Of a stretch of DNA of 64,000 bases, positions 27,413-35,255 are shown piece by piece; the stretch's first letter is position 1, and every line of letters begins with the position of its first letter. The notes under the pieces were generated by a model. That model was given only the letters and a program-made list of their open reading frames with translations. It searched no databases and was not told the origin of the DNA. Origin of the DNA: a bacterium (lineage in GTDB: Bacteria; Desulfobacterota; JAPLJL01); NCBI GenBank assembly GCA_028713675.1, contig JAQTNV010000002.1:1-64000 (forward strand), in the 5' to 3' direction. Made by a program: the position numbers and the translations under genes.

Positions 27413-28411
27413 TTACGCCTCACGTCTCACGTCTTTATATCTTTTGAGCGCTTCAGAAAGTTCCGCTTTAACATCATCCAGGAGCCACTTGGGCTTCAGC
27501 ACCCGGGCGTGGGGACCGTAGGAAAGAACCCAGGAGGTTATCTCGGGGCTGGGAGCCACCTTCATTTTAATAACCAGGCTCCCATCCTTCTTTTTCTCGA
27601 TCTTCTGGCTCTGGTGCCAGATCCGTTCTGATACATTGGCGGCCACCTCCCGGTCAAACTGGACCATTACCTCCTCCGGGGGCCCGGTGACTATCCCGAA
27701 GGCATTCTGGGTGTAAGACTCGATGGAAAAGTTCTCGGGGATCTGGTAACAATCGGCGGTCAGCTGGATGCCTTTCACCCGCGAATCCAGGGCGAAGCAG
27801 CGGATTTCTTTATATTCGGGGACAAAAGCGAGCAGGTAGAGCCCCCGCTTGAAGGAGACCAGCCCGTAAGGATGGATGTCATATACCTTGGGACTGGTCC
27901 GGGAACGGGAAACATATGTGAACCTGCAGGCCTTGCATTGGCGGAGGCTTTCCTGGATGATGCCGATTTGCTTCTCCCGCCCGTGGTAATCCTTGGGAGC
28001 CTCCGGATGGACAAAAATAGTATGGGTAAAGTGGTCAAGCTGGTTCTCGGACCGGGCCGGGAGGATGCTCTCGATCTTCTTGAAGATTGAGTTGAAATCC
28101 CGGTGAAAAGGGGACCCCTCCAGGTAGCGGAGCTGGTTCTTGGAAAGCCGGAGGGCCATCAGCTCCGGGAGGGTGAAACTGAGGGGAACCTTGAACTGCG
28201 GGGGCAGCCGGTAAGTTTTCCTCCCCGCGGTGATTCCCTCTTCCAATGGCAGTATCCATTTCAGGAGATTGACATCCCGGTAAATGGTCCTACGGCTGAC
28301 CCTGAACTTCTCCACCAGTTCCTCGGCGGTGATCCCGAATTGGCGCTCGGAAAATATACGGATCATGGTTACGATCCGCTCCATCTGCATATTCCCGCGA
28401 TTCGATCCCAT
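27413..28411 (-). CDS. WYL-domain transcriptional regulator
   Basis: A 332-residue DNA-binding protein. The N-terminal winged helix (about 10-60: MERIVTMIRIFSERQFGITAEELVEKFRVSRRTIYRDVNLLK) is followed by a WYL domain (about 145-225, with the basic CRFTYVSRSR segment) and a WCX-type C-terminus. WYL domains bind nucleic-acid or nucleotide ligands, and such regulators often control defence or DNA-damage genes. The start follows AGGGGAAAG. The last few codons run into a CACGTCTCACGTC repeat, so the native C-terminus may have been altered. It lies next to the accessory element, but on the chromosomal side of the tRNA. Confidence 0.85.
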   Translation of the reverse strand: MGSNRGNMQMERIVTMIRIFSERQFGITAEELVEKFRVSRRTIYRDVNLLKWILPLEEGITAGRKTYRLPPQFKVPLSFTLPELMALRLSKNQLRYLEGSPFHRDFNSIFKKIESILPARSENQLDHFTHTIFVHPEAPKDYHGREKQIGIIQESLRQCKACRFTYVSRSRTSPKVYDIHPYGLVSFKRGLYLLAFVPEYKEIRCFALDSRVKGIQLTADCYQIPENFSIESYTQNAFGIVTGPPEEVMVQFDREVAANVSERIWHQSQKIEKKKDGSLVIKMKVAPSPEITSWVLSYGPHARVLKPKWLLDDVKAELSEALKRYKDVRREA

Positions 28412-28627
28412 CTTTCCCCTTTTACTTATTGATTTGATCTGCTGATTTTTTTCAATTTTATTTCAAAAATATTTTTCCGGGTTTCAGTTATTCTCTGTTG
28501 CAAGGGGGGTAAAGTCAAACTTTCGTTTCACGATCGCAGCCCTGAAGAAAAAAATGGGCTGTTTTATTGGTTCAAATCTTCGGAAAACCGCAGGCACCGG
28601 ATGGAAAAATTTTAAAGATTCTAATAA

Positions 28628-28638
28628 ATTGCTATAAT
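28628..28638 (+). promoter_or_regulatory. Extended -10 promoter of the interrupted tRNA-Leu
   Basis: TTGCTATAAT: a perfect TATAAT (28633-28638) preceded by the TGn extension, 12 bases before the tRNA. The -35 region (TTTTAA near 28610) is weak, which suits an extended -10 promoter. Confidence 0.6.
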
Positions 28639-28650
28639 TTCCAGCCAGAA

Positions 28651-28689
28651 GCCGGGGTGGTGGAATAGGTAGACACAAGGGACTTAAAA
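28651..28689 (+). pseudogene. Truncated tRNA-Leu(UAA): 5' half only
   Basis: GCCGGGG acceptor strand, a normal D arm (GGTGGAATAGGTAGACAC), anticodon-stem strand AGGGA (28678-28682) and loop CTTAAAA (28683-28689) with anticodon TAA. The expected TCCCT partner strand, variable arm, T arm and CCA are missing; unrelated sequence begins at 28690. A search by eye of the next 500 bp and of the right end of the element found no 3' half. The break at the anticodon loop is a known integration target for tyrosine recombinases. Confidence 0.75.
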
Positions 28690-29049
28690 ACCTAAACCGC
28701 CCCTCTCTCCAACCCCTCGATTTCCCTCGTAAATTCCCGACATCTTTCACATATACGCCCGGCTCCCGACTAGCCAGGATTCGCCGGGATGCGCCCGGTC
28801 GCGCCTACCGAGTCACACCAATTTTCACATCACCCCTGTCCGGGGCAGGCCCTTGGCCGTTATCAAAATCGGTGCCCCGGGAATTCCATTTTCCACGAAT
28901 GTGGAAACCATGCGGCGGGCTTATAAGCCCGAAACGCGCGGTGCAGGTGAAAGCCGGAGGGTCCCACGGAGTACCGCATCCCGTCGTTGAGATCCTGGCG
29001 TCGACCTGCTATTATATTACCAGTAGTTTTTCGAGAAGAGAAAGAGAAG
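28690..29049 (+). other. Non-coding, hairpin-rich stretch at the left end of the element
   Basis: No convincing reading frame in 360 bases downstream of the tRNA-Leu promoter. It contains CGGGCTTATAAGCCCG (28916-28931, a perfect palindrome), a CCCCTGTCCGGGG hairpin near 28832, and the first TTCCAC-N4-GTGGAA site, and it ends at a strong intrinsic terminator. It could be a structured RNA or a packaging (cos/pac-like) site, since such sites lie next to small terminase genes. Confidence 0.35.
28890..28907. repeat. Element palindrome, copy 1
   Basis: TTTCCACGAATGTGGAAA: 7-base arms around GAAT. Its reverse complement is identical over 16 bases to copy 4 at 44706-44721. Confidence 0.75.
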
Positions 29050-29088
29050 AGGCCGAGATGGATGTCCAAAAATCTCGGCCTTTTTATT
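29050..29088 (+). terminator. Strong intrinsic terminator before terS
   Basis: AGGCCGAGAT (29050-29059) pairs with ATCTCGGCCT (29072-29081) and is followed by a T-rich tract to 29088. It would end transcripts entering from the tRNA-Leu promoter before they reach the terminase genes. Confidence 0.8.
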
Positions 29089-29147
29089 TTCCACGATCTA
29101 TGTCTTGGCCTATGGTCTGACTTAGGACAGAGGATGAGAAACAGCCT

Positions 29148-29903
29148 TTGGATGAGGCTCTTAACAACCTTGACGCTGTGAAGTCAAAAACCGCGCAATG
29201 TAAAGTCTGCAGGCTGGCCCCGGAAATCCGGGATCAGATCCACGGGCTTCACTTCGGGAAAGGCCTGTCCCTGAGGGCCATCGCCCGCAAGGTCAACAGT
29301 GAATACCTGACCGAGGGTCGGGTCGGTCTGAACTCGTCCAACTTGTTCAACCACTTCCGGCATGTCCCCCAGGAGGCCCTGGCGCTCTATGAACCCCCTG
29401 CCCAGGCAAAGGCTTCGGAGCCCTACCCGATAGAGCCCCTCCCGGCGGACGTAATTCGGAATAAAGCCCAACTTTTCCAGGAGCAAGTGGCAATCCATTC
29501 AGACCTCAAAAAACGGCTCGAAAAGAGCAAAGCAAAGCTGGATTTGAACCCGGATTCGGATGAGGACAAGGGTTTATTCGGTCATCTTGCGATCGCAAAA
29601 GAGATGAGGATGTCGATCGAGCTCCTCGACCATCTCTTGAACCCCCATGCCGTGATGAATGCGACTGCGAATTTTATCGAGCGGAAAGCGATAAAAAGTT
29701 TGGAAAACCTCGGTCGGGAGATGGCCAGGCTTAGGAGCGAGGTGCTTGCTTTGACCCCGAAGGAAGCCGAGGCGAGCCTCGATGCCGCATTCAAGGATCT
29801 GGCTTTGCGGGTGGCCCGGTTCGAACGGGAGGATGTTACCACCTTCCAGGAAGAACTCCGAAGGACCACCTTCGGCCTGCCAATGATGAAGCCACAGGAT
29901 TAA
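29148..29903 (+). CDS. Phage terminase small subunit-like protein
   Basis: A 251-residue protein whose best start is the TTG at 29148; the frame is closed 30 bases upstream. The N-terminal part has a CKVCRLAP cysteine pair and a helix-turn-helix-like stretch (GKGLSLRAIARKVNSEY) suited to recognising packaging DNA; the rest is helical. It sits 4 bases before an unmistakable large terminase gene, which is the main reason for the call. No ribosome-binding site stands out. Confidence 0.65.
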   Translation: MDEALNNLDAVKSKTAQCKVCRLAPEIRDQIHGLHFGKGLSLRAIARKVNSEYLTEGRVGLNSSNLFNHFRHVPQEALALYEPPAQAKASEPYPIEPLPADVIRNKAQLFQEQVAIHSDLKKRLEKSKAKLDLNPDSDEDKGLFGHLAIAKEMRMSIELLDHLLNPHAVMNATANFIERKAIKSLENLGREMARLRSEVLALTPKEAEASLDAAFKDLALRVARFEREDVTTFQEELRRTTFGLPMMKPQD

Positions 29904-29907
29904 GCGA

Positions 29908-31812
29908 ATGGAATCTCAGGATATCTACATTGGAGCTTTAAAAGATATTCTCTCGATCTTACCGATGAACGGGGAGGTAGCTGGGCTTGACCTCCCCTGG
30001 CCGAAGAACATTGTCGATTGGATCTCTGGCCGGGAATTTCTGAACATCTCGACCATCTGGAAGTACACGACCCACCTTGTGATCCTCCGGGATTTTCATG
30101 AGCTTCTCTGCCCCTACTGCAATAAGGAGGAAAAACTGGTCATGACGGCCGACGAGTTCCGGGCCCAGGTCCTGCTCGAGCATAATCAATGTCCAAAGTG
30201 CAAGGCGACGAAGCTCGATCTTTATAAAGCCGGGCTGATTAAGGGGTACAACGAGATGGTCGGTGCGGCCGGTATGCGGTCGGGCAAGACGGCGATCGCC
30301 AGCTACGAGTCGACATTCCGCCTGCAGGAGATGATCCGGCTGTTCGCTGAGGGGGGCTCCCTGCAGGCGTATTATGGCCTCCTCCCGGGTCAGGATGTGG
30401 AGTTTGCCTTCTTGGCGGCGGCGGTCGAGCAGTCGAAGGACACGGTCTGGTCAGCCTTCAAAAAGCGAATGCAGTATTCCCCCTGGTTCCAGAAGCTGAT
30501 CGAGGCATTGAAAGCCCGGGAGGCGGCGGAGGGCCTCGAGGCGGGCTCCCTTGTCAAGGAGACGGGCAGTCGGCTGGACTTCAACGGCTGGGGCCTGCAC
30601 TTCGTCAACCTGAGCAAGAACTCGGCGACGGCCGCCGGCCGGACGAGGGCGGGGGTGGCGATCGACGAACTGTCCCGGTTCGACCTGACCGACTCCAAGT
30701 TCTCGGCCGACGACGTATACGACGTGCACAACACCTCGATGTCCACCCTCTGGTTGAAAAACGAGGAGAAGATTCGGGCCGGCGAGTGGCCGAGGTTCTG
30801 GCCGGTGATGATGAGCATCGGGGCGCCCTACATGCGGCGGGACAAGATCATGACCCTGATCGACGAGGACTCGAAGAAGCTCCCCCGGATGTTCACCTAC
30901 CGCAAGGCGACCTGGGAGCTCAATCCGGATTTCCGCAAGGACGGGGAGTTTATCAAGGACCGATACCGGGTGGACCCCGTCCAGGCCGAGAGGGACTACG
31001 GCGCCAACCCGCCGGGGGCGGCCAATGCGGCCTTCAACCCGGACATCGTGGAGGCGTGCGTGGACCGGGGCAGGAGGCCGATCCTTGCCTATCGGGTAAT
31101 TGAAACTCGGGACACGGTCAAGGACTTGCTCCTGCACTATCTCCGGTTGCGGTTCACCACCTGCCAGGCGGACAAGATGACCCCAAGGTATATCCACTGC
31201 GATCCCGGGAGATCAGACTGCGCCTTCGGCATGGCGATCCTCCACAAGGAGCCGGTTCCGGAAGGCGACTGGAGGTTCATCGAGGATGCGGTGGTGATGA
31301 TCAAGGCCCGGCGGGAGCGTGTGGGGAACGAGAGCATCATCTGGCAGGTGCATTTCCCGTCCGTGACCAACTTCATCCTCGAGCTGGACAAGCTCATCTA
31401 CATCCACACCATCTCCTTCGATCGCTGGCAGCCGGCCCACTTCCTCGACACGCTCCGGGACCATAGGATCCGGGCGATCCAGTACTCCGTCACCCGGGCG
31501 GCCTACATCGACTTCAAGAACGACCTCGAGGCGTTCCGGGTCTCGCTCCTGACCGACGACGAGGGGGGCGGGGCCAAGAAGGCCCTGGCAGAGGTGAAGG
31601 AGCTGAACGACACGGGGACGCACATGACCCCGGTCGAGTCGGACGACATGATTCAGTGCGTAGTCGGGGCGCACCACCACGCCAAGTGGGCGGAGGAGGA
31701 CATGCTGAAGTATTCGGGGGGCAGACACCAGAAGCGGCTGCATCCGCAGAATTTTAATACCGTGCCCTTCCACCGAAGGCCGGGGAAATTTATTCACTTC
31801 AGGAGGTATTAA
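29908..31812 (+). CDS. Phage terminase large subunit with zinc ribbon
   Basis: A 634-residue DNA-packaging motor that appears complete. A zinc ribbon (CPYC near 68, CPKC near 95) precedes the ATPase: Walker A GMRSGKTA (about 122-129) and Walker B AGVAIDELSR (about 248-257), then the coupling motif MSIGAPYMRRD. The RNase H-like nuclease has its acidic residues in YIHCDPGRSD (about 429-438), SFDRWQP (about 504) and ESDDMIQC (about 577). All active residues look intact. There is no portal or capsid gene downstream, so if functional it would package DNA into a capsid supplied by another phage, or it is a relic. Confidence 0.88.
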   Translation: MESQDIYIGALKDILSILPMNGEVAGLDLPWPKNIVDWISGREFLNISTIWKYTTHLVILRDFHELLCPYCNKEEKLVMTADEFRAQVLLEHNQCPKCKATKLDLYKAGLIKGYNEMVGAAGMRSGKTAIASYESTFRLQEMIRLFAEGGSLQAYYGLLPGQDVEFAFLAAAVEQSKDTVWSAFKKRMQYSPWFQKLIEALKAREAAEGLEAGSLVKETGSRLDFNGWGLHFVNLSKNSATAAGRTRAGVAIDELSRFDLTDSKFSADDVYDVHNTSMSTLWLKNEEKIRAGEWPRFWPVMMSIGAPYMRRDKIMTLIDEDSKKLPRMFTYRKATWELNPDFRKDGEFIKDRYRVDPVQAERDYGANPPGAANAAFNPDIVEACVDRGRRPILAYRVIETRDTVKDLLLHYLRLRFTTCQADKMTPRYIHCDPGRSDCAFGMAILHKEPVPEGDWRFIEDAVVMIKARRERVGNESIIWQVHFPSVTNFILELDKLIYIHTISFDRWQPAHFLDTLRDHRIRAIQYSVTRAAYIDFKNDLEAFRVSLLTDDEGGGAKKALAEVKELNDTGTHMTPVESDDMIQCVVGAHHHAKWAEEDMLKYSGGRHQKRLHPQNFNTVPFHRRPGKFIHFRRY

Positions 31813-31822
31813 TCGGGACCAA

Positions 31823-31838
31823 TTCCACGATCGTGGAA
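31823..31838. repeat. Element palindrome, copy 2
   Basis: TTCCACGATCGTGGAA, a perfect 16-base palindrome 10 bases past the terL stop. Confidence 0.75.
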
Positions 31839-31978
31839 AACCGGGGAGGTGCTTTATGAGAAGACGGGTTAGAGATGATCCTCCTATTCAACCTGAACGG
31901 CCGTGAAAGCGCCGAGCTGAGTTCGGGGAAATTGGGATATTTGGGACGTAAAGAAGGTTCAAACCAAAGGGAGGAGTC

Positions 31979-32209
31979 ATGACAGAAGAAATCAAGGAAA
32001 CAGCGGAGGAGAAATTCAAGCGGCTGGCCGAGCCCCGGGTGAACGCCGTACTGCAGAAGATCAGGATCTTGTCCAACCTATCCAGGCCGCCGTACAAGTT
32101 CGGGGAGGAGCAGGTGGACAAGATATTCCAGTCCATCCGCTTGGAGCTCGACGAGGTGGAGAACAAATTCCAAAGGCGGGGCAAAAAGACAACCGCTTTC
32201 ACCCTTTAA
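31979..32209 (+). CDS. Small hypothetical protein, element-specific
   Basis: 76 residues, highly charged and helical, with a good GGGAGGAG site before the ATG. I do not recognise a family. Its C-terminal 57 residues (from RVNAVLQKIRILSNLSRP) match, with changes, the C-terminal part of the next gene plus sequence beyond that gene's TAG stop, showing that both derive from one duplicated module. About 165 bp separate it from terL; that gap holds the palindrome copy 2 and a 16-codon open frame with a Shine-Dalgarno site (31856-31906) that I do not count as a gene. Confidence 0.5.
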   Translation: MTEEIKETAEEKFKRLAEPRVNAVLQKIRILSNLSRPPYKFGEEQVDKIFQSIRLELDEVENKFQRRGKKTTAFTL

Positions 32210-32270
32210 GTTCCAGACCGCCGCGCCCCCGCCCTTCCAATTCTTTGATCTCAAAGGTGATGGATTGGCG
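32039..32270 (+). repeat. Diverged tandem duplication, unit A
   Basis: About 230 bp that align base by base, with substitutions, to 32699-32927. The match covers the 3' part of a small gene and about 60 bp beyond its stop (CCGCGCCCCCGCCCTTCC versus CCGCGACCCCGCCCTTCC). Confidence 0.75.
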
Positions 32271-32362
32271 AGTGGCCGGCGGCATCGTTCATTCATATAA
32301 GGAGATTCTAGGAGTAGCCGATTTAAAAGGGGAACCCCACCAACAGAAAAGGAGAAGTGAAA

Positions 32363-32869
32363 ATGAGAAAATTCGAAGAGTTAATACGCTGCAGGAGGTT
32401 GGAGTTAGTTAACGAAAAGGGGGAGATACGAGCCATGCTGGAGGTGCTAGACAGGCAAGGCCCGTTCTTTGTCCTCCACGACCGAGATGGTAACTCGCGT
32501 ATGCAATTTGACATGTGCGCGTCCTCTTACGGCCCAATGTTTGTCCTTTCCGATCCCAAGGATAAATGTCGGGTGCTAATCGCGCTTACCGAGGATGGTA
32601 CCCCATATCTTGACCTTCACGATGCCAATGGAATGTTTTTGAAGAGAATGCCAAGCACGAGACAGCGAGGGAAAAGTTTAAAAGTCGTCGGGGCCTGGGT
32701 GTACGCCATGCTGCAAAAGATCTGGATCCTTTTCAACCTATCCAGGCCGGCGCACAAGTCCGAGAAGATTCAGGCGGACTAGATGTTCCAGGCCATCTTA
32801 ATGGAGATCGAGAAGGTGAAAGGAAAGTTCAGAAAACGGAGAAAGAAGACGACCAGCTTTTCCCAGTAA
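32363..32869 (+). pseudogene. Small element protein interrupted by an in-frame TAG
   Basis: From the ATG at 32363 (AAGGAGAAG upstream) the frame runs 139 codons to a TAG at 32780-32782, then stays open for 28 codons to a TAA at 32867-32869. The residues after TAG (MFQAILMEIEKVKGKFRKR) match the paralogue encoded at 31979-32209, where a lysine AAG stands in place of the stop. So either a point mutation shortened the protein or the TAG is read through. The N-terminal part has repeated L-x-D-x-x-G strands (FVLHDRDGNSR, FVLSDPKDKCR, LDLHDANG), suggesting a beta-repeat fold of unknown role. Confidence 0.55.
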
Positions 32870-32927
32870 GTTCCGGACCGCCGCGACCCCGCCCTTCCGA
32901 TGCCGGAGTCTTAAAGGTGACGGAAGG
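32699..32927 (+). repeat. Diverged tandem duplication, unit B
   Basis: The second copy of the 32039-32270 unit, carrying the AAG-to-TAG change at 32780. Confidence 0.75.
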
Positions 32928-33079
32928 GAATTCAGACGGACGTTCATCATACACGCCCAACGCAAATGTGCACTTCGTGGCGCAACGATGGAGAGAACGC
33001 TGCAGCACTCCGACACAGCGACTTGTCTAAATTGACCGACTTGACAGAACAGTTAAGTTATCTGCTATGAACGCCATCG

Positions 33080-33229
33080 CTACTTGCCTATCGTTGCCAG
33101 AACGGCAGTTACGAATCATCCTTATGGAGACGAACGGCAAGTCAGAATGAACATGACTTGCTACTTATCGCCAAAACGGCTACAATTTATAACCGTTTGG
33201 AGATGATATGGCAAGTACAATGAAGCCGC
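33080..33229 (+). promoter_or_regulatory. AbiE promoter with duplicated operator
   Basis: Two direct repeats (33080-33155 and 33161-33229) share CTACTT, an inverted GCC-N5-GGC (TGCCAGAACGGCA; GCCAAAACGGC) and a TGGAGA...GGCAAGT end; the second runs into the abiEi start. A promoter TTGCTA (33158-33163), 17 bases, TACAAT (33181-33186) has the second inverted repeat within its spacer. Known AbiEi antitoxins repress their own operon by binding repeated sites here, so these are probably its operators. Confidence 0.65.
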
Positions 33230-34026
33230 TCGACTATTTTGCCTTGCATCCGGTCTTCCGGCTCGAGGACTTTACCGCCGCACATCAGGCGGGAGAGGGG
33301 CTCAAGCCCGACTCCAGCCTGGCGGCCGTGAAGCAGCACATCCGCGCCGGAAACCTGCTCCGCATCCGCCGCAAGGTGTACGCTGTCGTGCCTCGCGGAC
33401 AGACCCCTGACAGCATGGCGGTCGATCCCTACGTCATCGCCAGCAACCTGGCCCCCGACGCCGTCGTTGCTTACCACGGCGCGCTCCAGTTCCACGGTAA
33501 AGCTCATTCCCTGACCCGTCGGCTCCCGTTCTTGACCGCCACCAAGTCCAAGCCGTTCGTGTTCCGCGGGACCGAGTTCGTTCCGGTTCCGGTACCCCCA
33601 CCCCTTCGTGCGTTGCCGGACCTGGGTGGCGGCGTCGTGGCAAAGCCACGCGATGGCGCCACTGTCCGAGTGACCACTCTCGAGCGCACAATGGTCGATG
33701 TCCTCGATGCTCCCCGGCACGGCGGCGGCTGGGAGGAGATCTGGCGCTCGCTTGAGTCCGTGGAGTTCTTCGACCTCGATGCGGTCACCGACTACGCATT
33801 CAAGCTGAAGTCGGCGGTGACTGTGGCGAAAGTCGGATTCTACCTTGAACAGCACCGTGAGGAGTTGATGGTCGAGGACCGCCACCTCGACCGCCTGCGC
33901 GAGCGCGCGCCCCGCCGGCCCATGTACCTCGAGCGCGGCAAACGCGAGCCGGGCAAACTGCTCTCTCGCTGGGACCTGGTGGTTCCCGAGCGAATCCTTA
34001 ACCGCAGTTGGGCAGAAGTCACATGA
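33208..34026 (+). CDS. abiEi: AbiEi family antitoxin / transcriptional regulator
   Basis: 272 residues. An N-terminal winged helix (LEDFTAAHQAGEGLKPDSSLAAVKQHIRAGNLLRIRRKVYAVVP) and the following AbiEi domain (DPYVIASNLAPDAVVAYHGALQFHG) fit this family of antitoxins of type IV toxin-antitoxin/abortive infection systems. It would repress the operon and counter the nucleotidyltransferase encoded next. Its stop overlaps the toxin start (ATGA). Base composition is G+C-rich, unlike the five-gene operon nearby, which suggests separate origins. Confidence 0.85.
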   Translation: MASTMKPLDYFALHPVFRLEDFTAAHQAGEGLKPDSSLAAVKQHIRAGNLLRIRRKVYAVVPRGQTPDSMAVDPYVIASNLAPDAVVAYHGALQFHGKAHSLTRRLPFLTATKSKPFVFRGTEFVPVPVPPPLRALPDLGGGVVAKPRDGATVRVTTLERTMVDVLDAPRHGGGWEEIWRSLESVEFFDLDAVTDYAFKLKSAVTVAKVGFYLEQHREELMVEDRHLDRLRERAPRRPMYLERGKREPGKLLSRWDLVVPERILNRSWAEVT

Positions 34027-35021
34027 ACCTGACGCCGGATGCGATAGCTCGAGAGGTTACGGCAACCGGCTTCGGCGCGGAGCCGCTTGAGAAGGTCTTC
34101 CGGATGATGGCGCTCCTCGACGCGCTCAACAGCCACCCGTTCCTGAAGACGCACATCGCTCTCAAGGGAGGCACCGCGCTGAACCTCTTCCACTTCGACG
34201 TGCCGCGTCTCTCGGTCGACATCGACCTGAACTACATCGGCGCCGCCGGCCGGGAGACCATGCTCGCCGAGCGGCCTAAAGTCGAGCAGGCGGTGCAGGC
34301 CGTGTGCTCGCGCGAAGGTCTCGCCATCAAGCGCGTTCCCACCGACCATGCCGGCGGCAAGTGGCGGCTCACCTACCTCGGGGCGAAAGGCGGCTCGGGC
34401 AACCTTGAGCTCGACGTCAACTTCATGCTGCGGACGCCGCTCTGGCCCTGCGTCACGAAGGACTGCCACTCGGTCGGCTCTGTTCGCGCGAACCCCGTTT
34501 CCGTCTTGGACTTGCATGAGCTGACCGCAGGAAAGCTGGCGGCCCTCTTGACTCGAAGTGCGAGCCGCGACGTCTTCGATGCACACGCACTCCTCGTCAC
34601 TCCAGGACTGGACATCGCCAAGCTTCGTCTCGGCTTCGTCGTGTATGGCGGTGCCAACCGAAAGGATTGGCGAGCAGTCTCACCCGCGAATGTGACCGTC
34701 GAGCCGAAGGAGGTCCAAATAGAGCTCTGCCCCTTGCTGCGTGCCAATCGCGCGCCGGCCAAGCACGAGGTTGCCTCCTGGACCGAGAAGCTTGTCGTGG
34801 AGTGCCGCGAGCGACTCTCGTTGGTGCTCCCGCTCAACGACACGGAGACAGAATTCCTCCGACGCCTCAATGATGAGGGAGAGATCGTCCCTGACTTGAT
34901 AACGGATGACCCGGGCATGCAAGCGACGTTGCGCGAGCACCCAGGCCTCAAGTGGAAAGCCCTCAACGTCCGCAAGCACCGGGGCCTCAACACAACGGCC
35001 GGACCAGACGAACCCGTCTGA
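34023..35021 (+). CDS. abiEii: AbiEii nucleotidyltransferase toxin
   Basis: About 332 residues from the ATG at 34023, which overlaps the antitoxin stop. The DNA polymerase beta-like nucleotidyltransferase core shows KGGTALNLFHFDVPRLSVDIDLNYIG with the G-G and D-x-D metal-binding residues, then LELDVNF for the third acidic residue, and the DLHELTAGKLAALLTR...DVFDAHAL helix typical of the family. Such toxins add nucleotides to target RNA and stall growth during phage infection. The reading frame is intact. Confidence 0.87.
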   Translation: MNLTPDAIAREVTATGFGAEPLEKVFRMMALLDALNSHPFLKTHIALKGGTALNLFHFDVPRLSVDIDLNYIGAAGRETMLAERPKVEQAVQAVCSREGLAIKRVPTDHAGGKWRLTYLGAKGGSGNLELDVNFMLRTPLWPCVTKDCHSVGSVRANPVSVLDLHELTAGKLAALLTRSASRDVFDAHALLVTPGLDIAKLRLGFVVYGGANRKDWRAVSPANVTVEPKEVQIELCPLLRANRAPAKHEVASWTEKLVVECRERLSLVLPLNDTETEFLRRLNDEGEIVPDLITDDPGMQATLREHPGLKWKALNVRKHRGLNTTAGPDEPV

Positions 35022-35049
35022 AGGACCCCTCGCCGTCGTACCCCTCTTG

Positions 35050-35241
35050 ATACCACCTACCTCGAATGGCACATATCCCCCAATCCTCCAGGAGATCCCC
35101 CGACCACGGGAAGATGTCAAAGCAGAGTTGGCGGAAGCGTTGAAAAAATACTGGGGTCGAAATATGATAAATGGGGAAACACCTCCCGTAATTCAAAATA
35201 TTGAAAGACAAGAAAAAAGAGGATTTCTTTACTCTAAATAG
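35050..35241 (+). pseudogene. Possible remnant of a WYL-regulator C-terminus
   Basis: An open frame behind AbiEii encodes DVKAELAEALKKY (within 35107-35160), which matches 11 of 13 residues of the C-terminal end of the WYL regulator at 27413-28411 (DVKAELSEALKRY). There is no start or DNA-binding domain. It may be a fragment of a second WYL regulator lost when AbiE inserted, or a chance likeness. Confidence 0.35.
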
Positions 35242-35255
35242 CGATTTTGTGATTC

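Noticed and set aside
28651-29049. tRNA-Leu(UAA) interrupted by a group I intron, as in cyanobacteria
   Set aside because: No 3' exon (TCCCT, T arm, acceptor 3' strand) was found downstream, and no group I core motifs were recognised. Truncation by an integrative element fits better.
31856-31906. A 16-codon open frame with a Shine-Dalgarno site after terL
   Set aside because: It is too short to support without homologues or expression data.
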